Below, piece by piece: positions 52,086-60,948 of a stretch of DNA of 64,000 bases; position 1 is the first letter of the stretch, and every line of letters starts with the position of its first letter. The translations under genes were made by a program, and so were the position numbers. Location of the stretch: the NCBI GenBank assembly GCA_045647885.1, contig JAZRMX010000044.1:24088-88087 (forward strand), read 5' to 3'. The stretch comes from HGM04593 sp045647885 (GTDB lineage Bacteria > Bacteroidota > Bacteroidia > Bacteroidales > Bacteroidaceae). The notes below the pieces were generated by a model, which was not told the origin of the DNA, ran no database searches, and worked only from the letters and a program-made list of their open reading frames with translations.

Positions 52086-53276
52086 TTAATATTTGGGGTT
52101 ACCTACTTTGCCGATGAATAATATTTCGCCGGTGTGGTTGTTTGTTATCGCATAAATGAAGGGGCGGTTGAGGATAATCTCTTTCTTTTCCATAGGTCGA
52201 GCAGTCATTCCTAACATCATTACGGCGGTTGTGGCGGCTGCCTCGGCGCCCGATTCATCCACTGTGATGTAGTTCTTTTGTATTACATCGTCAATGAGAA
52301 GGGGTGTTTTTGATATTCCGCTAAAATCGGCTGTTTCGCCGAATGCGTCGGTTACACCCATCTTTTTGAGCATCGGTTTCAGGCTTGTGCCAAACTCGCA
52401 CCTGAACTTGGGCATAGAGAGCTGCACGCTGTAGGTCTTGTTGCCGGGAAACCTGCCCTTGTAAATCTCAGCGAAGCGGTCGAGGGCTTTTTCTATGCTG
52501 CTCCATTTGTGTGGCAGTATGAGTATCATTGAATACTCGCCGCCCTCGAAGGTGCGTGCGGTGGCTTTTAGAATGGTGTCCTGGTAGAAGGGTGCAATGC
52601 GTTTTTGGTACATCATCTGCACGGTGGTCTTCTCCCCGTCGGCCTTGGTAAAGGTGCCATCATAGGTGGCTTCTTCGTAAAAGGGGTGCATCCATTTTGC
52701 CTTGAAGTGTAGGGCATTAATGAGTATGAGCTGTGTGGAGGGGGCTGCTTCGTCGATAATTGAGGTAATCTTGCCCTCGGTCTTGTCGCTGCACCAGCTG
52801 TTTATCTCTTTTATGGCCTTGGCGTCGAAGTTTGTGTTTTTTACGGTAGCGTCGTAGAAACTGGCATTATCCTCAATGAAACTCTTTTTGAGGTTTATAT
52901 CTTTGCTCGCCCAAATGGAGTTTGCTACCGAAATCTTGGCATCTTCGCTACAGGTGAGTGCTTCAATGTTTTTTTGTTGCAGGCAATTGAACCCTTGGCT
53001 GTTGTCTGCGGCGTTGGGGTAGCCGAGTGCTTCGTACATCTGCTTGGCTGTGTTGCCGCGAGCGCCGTTTGCTGTCATTGCAAGTGCCCACTGTGCGCTT
53101 GCGGGTGAGATGCAGAAATTCTCTTTCTCCGTCATTGTGTTTACGGCTGCAAAAAGCTTTGTTGCAAACGTTTGTGTGCTGTCGGTGCTCATGGCCTCTC
53201 CAGTGGCACAGGAGGGTTTGCCTGTAGCGCAGGCTGCCATAACCACACCTAATAGGGTATAAAGGATTCCTTTCAT
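52086..53276 (-). CDS. Bacterial serpin (protease inhibitor), probable lipoprotein
   Basis: 396 residues. A signal sequence with a Cys after VVMAA suggests lipidation at Cys16. The serpin fold signals are NFCISPASAQWALAM, LILINALHFKAKW and the C-terminal block NRPFIYAITNNHTGEILFIG. The reactive-centre hinge GAEAAATTA keeps the small residues needed for inhibitory loop insertion. Counting from the hinge Glu as P17 puts Met at P1, which would suggest elastase- or chymotrypsin-like targets. It lies 12 bases from rseP and phoA in one operon. Whether host or self proteases are the target is unknown. Confidence 0.93.
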   Translation of the reverse strand: MKGILYTLLGVVMAACATGKPSCATGEAMSTDSTQTFATKLFAAVNTMTEKENFCISPASAQWALAMTANGARGNTAKQMYEALGYPNAADNSQGFNCLQQKNIEALTCSEDAKISVANSIWASKDINLKKSFIEDNASFYDATVKNTNFDAKAIKEINSWCSDKTEGKITSIIDEAAPSTQLILINALHFKAKWMHPFYEEATYDGTFTKADGEKTTVQMMYQKRIAPFYQDTILKATARTFEGGEYSMILILPHKWSSIEKALDRFAEIYKGRFPGNKTYSVQLSMPKFRCEFGTSLKPMLKKMGVTDAFGETADFSGISKTPLLIDDVIQKNYITVDESGAEAAATTAVMMLGMTARPMEKKEIILNRPFIYAITNNHTGEILFIGKVGNPKY

Positions 53277-53288
53277 AAATAGTGGTAA

Positions 53289-54608
53289 TTAGAATATGAA
53301 ACGCATCGCGTCGTTATAGGTCGCGAGTACGAAAAGTCCTAAAAGTATTATCATACCTGCCATCTGTGCATACTCAAGAGCCTTGTCACTAGGCTTGCGG
53401 CCGGTAATCACCTCTATGAGAAGGAATACAACGTGTCCGCCGTCGAGGGCAGGAATGGGCAGAATGTTCATTACCGCGAGTATGAGTGAGAGCATTGCGG
53501 TCATCAACCAGAACTGGTGCCAATCCCAAGTTGCAGGGAAGAGGCTTCCAATGGTTCCGAACATACCCACAGACTGTGCACCCTCTTTTGAGAAGAGGTA
53601 TTTGAAGTCGCTTACATAGCCTTTGAGTACGTTCCAGCCGTATGCGATGCCTGCGGGGAATGATTCGGCAAAGTTGTATGTGATTTTCTCTACGGGGTAG
53701 TCGGGGGTACGGGGGGTAATGCCAAGCTTGTATGTGCTGTCGAGAGCGGCGGTTAGGTTAACAACGCTGTCGCGCATAACTGTAATCCCTATGCTCTGTG
53801 TGTTGTTTTCCTTGGTTTGCTGCATAACTGCCATCAGCCCGTTCCACGAAGCGATACTTTTCCCTCCGATGCTTATGATGCTGTCGCCTTTCTGTATGCC
53901 GGCAATCTGTGCAGCCGAGGTGGGCAGAATGCTGTCCACCACAGCGGGTATGCGGTACTGCATAAAGGGTGTGCCTTTGCCCATATCGAGCAGGCCGAAG
54001 TCCTCGGGAATCTCCACCTTTGCTTCGTTGCCGGCACGCAGTACGGTAACTTCTTTGCTGTCGGCAATTGCGCGCAACAGGTCCACGTTGTAACGGTCAA
54101 CCTCGGTATCATCAACTCTTAGAATGATATCGCCATCGACAAAACCAAGTGATTTTGCGTTCTCGTTGAATTCCATTCCGTATGTTGCCTTGCGTATGTC
54201 GGTGTAGCTCTCGCCCCAGGTGAACATAATCATGGCGTATATGAACATGGCAAGTATGAAGTTGAACATTACACCACCAATCATTATAAGCAGGCGCTGC
54301 CACGCCGGTTTTGCGCGGAATTCCCACGGTTGCATAGGTTGTTTCATCTGCTCGGTATCCATAGACTCGTCTATCATACCCGATATTTTGCAATAACCGC
54401 CAAGGGGAATCCAGCCCACGCCATACTCGGTGTCGCTGTTTTTGGGTTTCCATTTAAAAAGTGAAAAGCCCCAGTCGAAGAAGAGGTAGAATTTTTCCAC
54501 TCTCACCTTGAATATTCTTGAGAAAAGAAAGTGTCCGAATTCGTGTATCAGCACCAAAAGGCTCAGTGCCATAATCAACTGCAACGCTCGTATAAAGAAT
54601 ACTTCCAT
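53289..54608 (-). CDS. rseP: RIP site-2 metalloprotease RseP (M50)
   Basis: Intramembrane zinc protease that cleaves anti-sigma factors and signal peptides. The 439-residue protein has HEFGH at 22-26 in the first transmembrane helix and central PDZ-like regions. The second zinc-ligand motif ILPIPALDGGHVVF lies in a late transmembrane segment. It is 31 bases downstream of dxr, and dxr-rseP adjacency is widespread in bacteria. Confidence 0.95.
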   Translation of the reverse strand: MEVFFIRALQLIMALSLLVLIHEFGHFLFSRIFKVRVEKFYLFFDWGFSLFKWKPKNSDTEYGVGWIPLGGYCKISGMIDESMDTEQMKQPMQPWEFRAKPAWQRLLIMIGGVMFNFILAMFIYAMIMFTWGESYTDIRKATYGMEFNENAKSLGFVDGDIILRVDDTEVDRYNVDLLRAIADSKEVTVLRAGNEAKVEIPEDFGLLDMGKGTPFMQYRIPAVVDSILPTSAAQIAGIQKGDSIISIGGKSIASWNGLMAVMQQTKENNTQSIGITVMRDSVVNLTAALDSTYKLGITPRTPDYPVEKITYNFAESFPAGIAYGWNVLKGYVSDFKYLFSKEGAQSVGMFGTIGSLFPATWDWHQFWLMTAMLSLILAVMNILPIPALDGGHVVFLLIEVITGRKPSDKALEYAQMAGMIILLGLFVLATYNDAMRFIF

Positions 54609-54639
54609 TTTGTATCTATAAAATTTTATTCGTTAAAAA

Positions 54640-55800
54640 TTAAATCCAGCTTTCAACCATCTTGCGTACCTCGCGGTCGGTAGCAAGGTAGTCGTCGAGG
54701 GTGGGTTTAAGTATGTAATCGGTCTCCTGCATAGCGCGAGCTATAAGGCGGGGCATATCGTTGAAACGTATGCGGTCGGCAAGGAAGGCTGCCACGCACA
54801 CCTCATTTGCGGCGTTTACCACACAGGGGATGTTACCGCCCATTGAGAGAGCGTCGTAGGCGTGGCGCAGGTTAGGGAATTTCTCCATATCGGGCTTCTC
54901 AAAGGTCAGTTCTCCCAGTGTGCCGAAATCGAGGCGCGAGAATGAAGAAGTGAGGCGCTCGGGGTAAGAGAGTGCGTACATAATGGGAAGGCGCATATCG
55001 GGTGTGCCGAGCTGTGCTTTTACGGCGCCGTCGGCAAACTGTACCATTGAGTGTATTACCGACTGTGGGTGTACCACAACCTCAATATCTTTGGCACCTA
55101 CGCCAAAGAGCCACTTTGCCTCCATAACCTCGAAGCCTTTGTTCATCATAGAGGCCGAGTCAATGGTTATCTTTGCTCCCATACTCCAGTTGGGGTGCTT
55201 CAGTGCCTGCTCTTTTGTAACGTTCTCAAGCTGTGCTATATCCCAGGTGCGGAAGGGGCCTCCCGATGCGGTGAGTATTAGTTTTTCCACCTTGTTCTCC
55301 ATCTCACCGGCAAGGCACTGGAATATTGCCGAGTGCTCTGAATCCACGGGGAGAATGGGCACGTTGTGCTCTGTGGCGAGAGCGTTTACAAGCTCACCGG
55401 CAACCACCATTGTCTCTTTGTTGGCGAGGGCAATCTCTTTGCCGGCCTTGATGGCTTCTATAGTGGGGCGCAATCCCGAAAATCCTACCATTGCGGTTAC
55501 CACAACATCAACCTCGGGCTCTTTAACCACCTCGCATATTGCCTCGTAACCACCGCATACACGTATGGGTAGGTCGCCGAGTGCCTCTTTCAGTTGTGTG
55601 TATTTGCTCTCGTCGGCTATAACGGCTACGCGAGGAATGAACTTGCGTGCTTGTTCAATGAGTTCGTTTACACGGGTGTTTGCGGTTATTGCATATACCT
55701 CGAAACGTTCGGGGTGCTCCTCAACTACTTGCAGTGTCTGTGTGCCTATAGAGCCTGTGGAGCCTAATATTGCTATTTGTCTTTTTTTTGCGCTTTCCAT
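54640..55800 (-). CDS. dxr: 1-deoxy-D-xylulose 5-phosphate reductoisomerase
   Basis: First committed step of the MEP isoprenoid pathway, NADPH dependent. 386 residues. The Rossmann start is IAILGSTGSIGTQTLQVV (about 9-26), the metal and substrate site contains VDSEHSAIFQCL, and LTASGGPFRTW comes later. It is the target of fosmidomycin. It lies in the tsaB-phoA operon, 13 bases from the M23-like gene. Confidence 0.97.
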   Translation of the reverse strand: MESAKKRQIAILGSTGSIGTQTLQVVEEHPERFEVYAITANTRVNELIEQARKFIPRVAVIADESKYTQLKEALGDLPIRVCGGYEAICEVVKEPEVDVVVTAMVGFSGLRPTIEAIKAGKEIALANKETMVVAGELVNALATEHNVPILPVDSEHSAIFQCLAGEMENKVEKLILTASGGPFRTWDIAQLENVTKEQALKHPNWSMGAKITIDSASMMNKGFEVMEAKWLFGVGAKDIEVVVHPQSVIHSMVQFADGAVKAQLGTPDMRLPIMYALSYPERLTSSFSRLDFGTLGELTFEKPDMEKFPNLRHAYDALSMGGNIPCVVNAANEVCVAAFLADRIRFNDMPRLIARAMQETDYILKPTLDDYLATDREVRKMVESWI

Positions 55801-55813
55801 ATTGTTTCTTGAA

Positions 55814-56674
55814 CTAAAATGCTATGTAGATATTGGGGTCGAGGGCTTTTCCTCTGTGCCATAATTCAAAGTGCAGGTATGGTTTCAGTACGTTATCGTT
55901 GCTTTCGCCGCCTTTGCCAAGCGAAGCAATGACCTCTCCTGCATACACCTTGTCGCCCACCTCTTTGAGCAGGCGTGAGCAGTTCCTGTAGACCGAAATG
56001 AGGTTCTCCTTGTGTTGTACTGCTATTGTGTAACCGTCGTTGGCGGTGTAGTCGCTCATAATCACGGTGCCTTCGTGTATGGCAAGAACGCTTTCGCCGG
56101 GGTTCTCGGCTATGTCGATTCCGTAATGTTTATCCAGTGGGTTGAATCCTTTGATTATTATACCTCGCGACGGGCGGTAGAAATTGAGTTCCTGCAACGC
56201 TCCAACGCTTGTGGCGAGAGAGGTGAGGTTATATTTCTCGCGCTCTTCGAATTCTGCTGCAAACTTCTCCTCCAGCGCTGTGGTTGCAATGGAGATGTTG
56301 TCGGTCGAAGGCAGTTCGGGTGCGTTCATGGTGCTGTCGCCGGGCATATTGCCCTCGAGCAGGTTTTTTATGTTGCCAAGGTAGCGGTCCTGTTTGTCAA
56401 CAGCCTCTTTGAGTGAGTCTATTTTAATGTTGTAGCTCACAAGCATCTCCCGTGTCTTGTCGTTGATGTGTCCCGGGAGGTATTCGCCCACGGGGGTGAA
56501 GGCAAGAATAAGATAAATTACTCCTGCGACAAGAAGGAACGAGAAGAACAGCGACAGTATCACCCACAGGGGCGATACATAGAAACCAAGCACGTTCTCG
56601 AGCTTGTTCTCGTTGTGTATTGTGAGCCTGTATTTGCGCATCAGGCGACTGCGGAACCCTTTTTTCTTCATCAT
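55814..56674 (-). CDS. M23-fold membrane protein, probably catalytically inactive
   Basis: 286 residues. One transmembrane helix (about 36-60) is followed by a coiled-coil-like segment (about 75-150) and a C-terminal LytM domain. The metal ligands are kept (H183, D187 in HYGID and H268 in YLHFE). The two catalytic His positions are not: the usual YxH is Y229-R230-N231, and the first His of HxH is Y266. This suggests a regulatory or binding role like EnvC or NlpD, or an unusual enzyme. It is 9 bases after rimM in the operon. Confidence 0.85.
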   Translation of the reverse strand: MMKKKGFRSRLMRKYRLTIHNENKLENVLGFYVSPLWVILSLFFSFLLVAGVIYLILAFTPVGEYLPGHINDKTREMLVSYNIKIDSLKEAVDKQDRYLGNIKNLLEGNMPGDSTMNAPELPSTDNISIATTALEEKFAAEFEEREKYNLTSLATSVGALQELNFYRPSRGIIIKGFNPLDKHYGIDIAENPGESVLAIHEGTVIMSDYTANDGYTIAVQHKENLISVYRNCSRLLKEVGDKVYAGEVIASLGKGGESNDNVLKPYLHFELWHRGKALDPNIYIAF

Positions 56675-56683
56675 CGTCGTGGT

Positions 56684-57193
56684 TTATAATGATATGAGCC
56701 CTTCGGGCAGGTCGAAAGTAATTTCCCTTTTATTGTGGTTTATATCGGCAATAAACTCCTCTTGTGCAGGGATAAGAATCTCATCTCCTCCCTTTTCTAT
56801 CACGAACAGGGTGTTTATGGTACTGTCGTCCACATCGGTAATCTCACCTATGGGGCCGGCTTTCTTGTCGGTAGCCTTGAATCCTTTAAAGTAGCTCCAC
56901 GAGAGGTTGTCGCTCTCTTCCACCCATTCGCGGGGTATATATACTTCGCGGTTGGTGAGATAGCGCACCTCTTCGGCGCTGTTCATTCTCTCCATTTTGA
57001 GAATCATAGCGTCGTTGTTCTTTGTGCGGCAATATTCAAAAAAGAATGGTACCAATATTCCGTCTATGTCTACAGCTACAAAGTCGCACTCGTCGCCGAG
57101 GGAGTAATCGTCGCCTTGCAACCCAATCTCTCCTTTTGTGCCGTGGGGTTTAAGGAATTTTCCGAAATGTATGAAATCTTCTTTTTTAAGCAT
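56684..57193 (-). CDS. rimM: Ribosome maturation factor RimM
   Basis: 169 residues with the N-terminal RimM domain (FIHFGKFLKPHGTKGEIG) and the C-terminal PRC-barrel (GPIGEITDVDDSTINTLFVI, ending ITFDLPEGLISL). It assists 30S head assembly by binding S19. The gene lies 2 bases downstream of murA in the operon, unlike the rpsP-rimM-trmD order of many bacteria. Confidence 0.95.
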   Translation of the reverse strand: MLKKEDFIHFGKFLKPHGTKGEIGLQGDDYSLGDECDFVAVDIDGILVPFFFEYCRTKNNDAMILKMERMNSAEEVRYLTNREVYIPREWVEESDNLSWSYFKGFKATDKKAGPIGEITDVDDSTINTLFVIEKGGDEILIPAQEEFIADINHNKREITFDLPEGLISL

Positions 57194-57195
57194 TT

Positions 57196-58500
57196 TTATG
57201 AGCGTGTTATTTTTGCACCAATCTGGTTGAGACGGCCTTCAAGGTCTTGGTAACCTCGGTCAATCTGTTCTATGTTGTCTATGCGGCTTACTCCGTCGGC
57301 ACTCATTGCGGCGATGAGCAAGGCAATTCCGGCGCGTATATCGGGTGAACTCATTGAGCGGGGTTTGAGCGTGAAGCGGCGGTTGTGTCCTATGACTACT
57401 GCGCGGTGGGGGTCGCAGAGGATAATCTGTGCGCCCATATCTATGAGCTTGTCGACAAAGAAGAGGCGGCTCTCGAACATCTTCTGGTGTATGAGAACGC
57501 TGCCTTTTGCCTGTATGGCTGTCACAAGCATAACGCTCAAAAGGTCGGGGGTGAGGCCGGGCCACGGTGCGTCGCTTATTGTCATAATGGAACCGTCGAT
57601 AAAGGAGTCAATCTGGTACTCTTTCTGTTCGGGAATGAAAATGTCATCTCCTATCTGTTCAAAGTGTATGCCCAGGCGGCGGAAGCTGTCGGGAATTATT
57701 CCCAGGTTCTCGAACGAAACATTTTTTATTGTTATCTCGCTCTGTGTCATAGCTGCCATACCTATAAAGCTTCCCACTTCAATCATATCGGGCAGAGCAC
57801 GGTGGGTACATCCGCCAAGCTCTTTTACACCTTCTATGGTGAGCAGGTTGCTGGCTATGCCCGAGATTTTTGCGCCCATCTTGTTTAGCATACGGCACAA
57901 CTGCTGTATGTATGGCTCGCAGGCTGCGTTGTAGATGGTTGTTTTGCCTTCGGCAAGAACGGCACCCATAATTATGTTGGCAGTACCGGTTACCGATGCT
58001 TCGTCGAGCAGCATTGTGCAGCCTTTCAGCTTTTGGGCATTCATATGGTAGATTCTCTTCTCCTGGTCGAAACTGAACGATGCTCCCAGTTTCTGAAGAC
58101 CTATAATGTGTGTGTCGAGTCTGCGTCGGCCTATCTTGTCGCCACCGGGTTCCGACATTGTTGCCTTGCCGAAACGGGCAAGCAACGGGCCGATGAACAT
58201 TACTGAACCGCGCAGGCGGGCGCAACCGTTTATGTACTCCTCGCTGTCGATATAATCGAGGTTTACATTGTTTGCCTGAAAAGTGAAACAGCCCACGCCG
58301 TTACGGGTAACGCTCACACCCATATTTATCAACTGGTTTATGAGGTTATTTACATCGGCAATGTCGGGTATGTTCTCTATAGTAACTTTTTCTGCTGTGA
58401 GCAGAGTGGCGCATATCTCCTGCAGAACCTCGTTCTTTGCTCCTTGAGGTGTGATGCTGCCTTTGAGTTTGTGTCCGCCTTCAATTATGAAAGATGCCAT
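57196..58500 (-). CDS. murA: UDP-N-acetylglucosamine 1-carboxyvinyltransferase MurA with Asp at the catalytic Cys position
   Basis: First committed step of peptidoglycan synthesis (transfer of enolpyruvate from PEP). 434 residues with GAKNEVLQEI (19-28) and the active loop EPGGDKIGRRRLDTHI (117-132). The nucleophile position, Cys115 in E. coli (PGGCTIGARPVDLHI), is Asp121 here. Cys-to-Asp enzymes stay active but do not react with fosfomycin. The only murA in this window, it lies 13 bases after the DUF4290 gene. Confidence 0.95.
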   Translation of the reverse strand: MASFIIEGGHKLKGSITPQGAKNEVLQEICATLLTAEKVTIENIPDIADVNNLINQLINMGVSVTRNGVGCFTFQANNVNLDYIDSEEYINGCARLRGSVMFIGPLLARFGKATMSEPGGDKIGRRRLDTHIIGLQKLGASFSFDQEKRIYHMNAQKLKGCTMLLDEASVTGTANIIMGAVLAEGKTTIYNAACEPYIQQLCRMLNKMGAKISGIASNLLTIEGVKELGGCTHRALPDMIEVGSFIGMAAMTQSEITIKNVSFENLGIIPDSFRRLGIHFEQIGDDIFIPEQKEYQIDSFIDGSIMTISDAPWPGLTPDLLSVMLVTAIQAKGSVLIHQKMFESRLFFVDKLIDMGAQIILCDPHRAVVIGHNRRFTLKPRSMSSPDIRAGIALLIAAMSADGVSRIDNIEQIDRGYQDLEGRLNQIGAKITRS

Positions 58501-58513
58501 ATCGGTTCTCTTT

Positions 58514-59131
58514 TTAATATTGTTTCTTCTTGAATATCTTTTTGCCGCCCTGGCGTTGTTTGTTGTTGGGACGGTTGTTGTTGGGCGCCTGCCCGTTTAT
58601 CTTTATTTCGCCCTCGGTAATATCAATCTCTCCTTTTGAGTAGTTCTTGAGGTCCTCGAATATCTTCTTGTCCTCAACAACATCCTTGTTCCACGCAAGG
58701 TAGTTCTTCTTCATCTGTATGGTGATGAGTTCTATCAACTTGTTGCGCTCTTCTCCCTCCTCGAGTGTGCGGGCGTGAGCAATCATCTCCTCCACAATGC
58801 GGCCGTAGTGGCGGTGCTGCACCTCTCCTGTCTGGTAAGGTATTCTCTGCGGGGGCTCGTTGAAAGTCTCCTTCTTTATTACCTCTACGGGGTAGTCAAT
58901 GTCGAGTTTGAAGTCGGACATAATGGCGAGGTGGTCCCACAGCTTACGCTCGTAGTCGGGCAGGTTGCGTTGGTTGGGGAACATGCTTGCCATAATGTTT
59001 ATAATGGTAACTGCGCATTTCTGGCGCTCCTCACGGTTCTCAATGGTGAGGGCGTGGTCGACCATCTTTTGTACCGAGCGACCATACTCGGGCAGGGGCA
59101 GTCTTTTCTGCTTGGTATTGTATTCCATCAT
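58514..59131 (-). CDS. DUF4290 protein
   Basis: 205 residues, a Bacteroidetes protein of unknown function. It opens MEYNTKQKRLPLPEYGRSVQ and has a largely helical, charged domain with a repeated pattern (VDHALTIENREERQK near 28 and IAHARTLEEGEERNK near 118). A low-complexity Asn/Lys/Gln tail ends KKIFKKKQY. It is cytoplasmic by sequence. Its fixed place between tsaB and murA suggests a housekeeping role, which is inference. Confidence 0.85.
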   Translation of the reverse strand: MMEYNTKQKRLPLPEYGRSVQKMVDHALTIENREERQKCAVTIINIMASMFPNQRNLPDYERKLWDHLAIMSDFKLDIDYPVEVIKKETFNEPPQRIPYQTGEVQHRHYGRIVEEMIAHARTLEEGEERNKLIELITIQMKKNYLAWNKDVVEDKKIFEDLKNYSKGEIDITEGEIKINGQAPNNNRPNNKQRQGGKKIFKKKQY

Positions 59132-59144
59132 AATGGGCTGTTTT

Positions 59145-59846
59145 TTAATAGTTCTTCAAAAGTTCCTTGGGCTTTGTTGCAATAAAGTTCTTAAGGTAGA
59201 AGGGCTCGAAGTATGCAATATCCTCGAAACGCTCTTCCCACGCGGCACGTTCGGCAAGGGGCATCATATTTTTTGCCAGTGGGTTGCGGAACTTGTCGAT
59301 GAAATGTGCGTTGGTGTGTGTGATTATGGTGCTGCACTTGCCGGCTCCGTTACCGAAGAAGTATACGGGGTGGTTGGCAAGTATGTCGGTAAAGCTCTCC
59401 TCTGTAACAATCTCGGCTGCGGTGGGTTTTATCACGTTTAGTGCTCTGTCGTACACGGTTGCGTATACCTCATTGCGGCGTGCGTCAATCATAGGGCACA
59501 GAAGGGCATCTTCGGGAAGTTCCTCACCAAGAAGCAACGGCACGCACATTATGGCTGTGGTGGGTATGGCTATGAGTGGAATGCCTCGCCCGTAGCACAC
59601 GCCTTTTGCTGTTGACGATGCTATGCGCAGGCTTGTATAGGAGCCCGGGCCACAACTCAATGCCACGGCTGTAAGGGGCATACTGCGGCTGTCGGCGATG
59701 TTTATTGCCTCTTCCACAAAAGGTGCTATGACTTTTGCGTGTGAGCGCTCTTCCTCGTTCACTCTCTCGAAAAATACCTGTCCGTCCTCGCTTAATGCTA
59801 CCGAGCATATTTCTGTCGAGGCTTCTATGTGTAATATTACTGCCAT
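59145..59846 (-). CDS. tsaB: tRNA threonylcarbamoyladenosine biosynthesis protein TsaB
   Basis: Partner of TsaD in making t6A37 in tRNA. 233 residues of the ASKHA fold. The start is ILHIEASTEICSVALSEDGQ, then VALSCGPGSYTSLRIASSTA and MIDARRNEVYATVYD. It is the first gene of the nine-gene operon ending with phoA and has a recognisable promoter. Confidence 0.94.
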   Translation of the reverse strand: MAVILHIEASTEICSVALSEDGQVFFERVNEEERSHAKVIAPFVEEAINIADSRSMPLTAVALSCGPGSYTSLRIASSTAKGVCYGRGIPLIAIPTTAIMCVPLLLGEELPEDALLCPMIDARRNEVYATVYDRALNVIKPTAAEIVTEESFTDILANHPVYFFGNGAGKCSTIITHTNAHFIDKFRNPLAKNMMPLAERAAWEERFEDIAYFEPFYLKNFIATKPKELLKNY

Positions 59847-59884
59847 CTGTCTCTTGAATTTCGCGGTTTCTCCGTATTAAAATG

Positions 59885-59916
59885 CAAAAATAAGAATTTA
59901 ATATTATTATTGCCAA
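59885..59916 (-). promoter_or_regulatory. Promoter of the tsaB-phoA operon
   Basis: On the minus strand, -33 TTG (59916-59914) and -7 TATTTTTG (59892-59885) are 21 bases apart. The tsaB ATG is 39 bases downstream. Confidence 0.58.
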
Positions 59917-59972
59917 TAAATAATATTTTTTAATATAAGAAGTGGTGAAGGTTGTAAAAAAAATGCCACATA

Positions 59973-60004
59973 TTGCCTGTTTTTGGAATAAATGGTTACT
60001 TTTG
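59973..60004 (+). promoter_or_regulatory. Promoter of the yicC-gmk-nadD operon
   Basis: -33 TTG (59973-59975) and -7 TACTTTTG (59997-60004) are separated by 21 bases. The yicC start is 66 bases downstream. Confidence 0.55.
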
Positions 60005-60069
60005 TAAAATAAATATAAATTTAGGAGTTTTATAGCCGAGGCAGTGCGTGTTCCTGCCGTGAACAAAAT

Positions 60070-60945
60070 ATGATATTGTCAATGACCGGCTACGGCAAGG
60101 CTGTAGCGCTTTTTCAGGATAGGAAAATTTGTATAGAGATTCGTTCGCTCAATGGTAAGGCGATGGATTTGTCCACCCGCATAGCACCCCAGTTCAAAGG
60201 GCACGAAATGGAGATCCGCACTCTTGTGACAAGTGTCCTTGAGCGCGGAAAAGTCGATTTCTCTCTTTGGGTTGAGCAAAACGAGAAGGCCGATACCCCT
60301 TCGATAAACGCCGAGGTTATGCAGGCCTATGCGGAGCAGATGAAGGCGGTTTCCGAGTCTACCTCTATACCTCTGCCCTCGAACCTCTTTGAGGTGCTTC
60401 TTCGTATGCCCGACGTTATTGCCCGTAAGGAAATCTATGAGGTGGGCGACGAGGAGTGGAATCTTGCTCTTTCTGCAGTGAAAGAGGCACTCAACGATAT
60501 TATGGCTTTCCGCAAACAGGAGGGTGAGGCTTTGCGTGCAAAATTCCTCGATAAAATCGGGAATATTTCTTCGTTGCTCGCAAGTGTTGAGCCTTATGAA
60601 AAGGAGCGTGTGGAGAAAATCCGTGCGCGCATAAAAGATACTCTAGAGAAACAGGTGGGCGTGGATTACGACAAGAACCGTTTCGAGCAGGAGTTGATTT
60701 TCTATATAGAAAAACTTGATATTAACGAGGAGAAGCAGCGCCTCTCGAACCACTTGAACTATTTTGTGGAGACAATCGACGGAGCTCACGGGCAGGGTAA
60801 AAAACTCGGCTTTATAGCTCAGGAGATGGGGCGCGAGATAAACACTCTCGGCAGCAAGAGCAACCACGCCGAGATGCAGAATATTGTAGTTAAAATGAAA
60901 GACGAACTTGAGCAGATAAAAGAGCAGGTTCTTAATGTAATGTAA
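60070..60945 (+). CDS. yicC: YicC/YloC family endoribonuclease
   Basis: 291 residues. The start MILSMTGYGKA is the family hallmark. GRDKNRFEQELIF-like DYDKNRFEQELIFYIEKLDI lies near 198-217, and the terminal block reads FIAQEMGREINTLGSKS with the acidic residues of the proposed active site. E. coli YicC acts in RNA decay. An internal ATG at 60082 is possible but would cut the conserved start. gmk follows by 3 bases. Confidence 0.95.
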   Translation: MILSMTGYGKAVALFQDRKICIEIRSLNGKAMDLSTRIAPQFKGHEMEIRTLVTSVLERGKVDFSLWVEQNEKADTPSINAEVMQAYAEQMKAVSESTSIPLPSNLFEVLLRMPDVIARKEIYEVGDEEWNLALSAVKEALNDIMAFRKQEGEALRAKFLDKIGNISSLLASVEPYEKERVEKIRARIKDTLEKQVGVDYDKNRFEQELIFYIEKLDINEEKQRLSNHLNYFVETIDGAHGQGKKLGFIAQEMGREINTLGSKSNHAEMQNIVVKMKDELEQIKEQVLNVM

Positions 60946-60948
60946 TAT

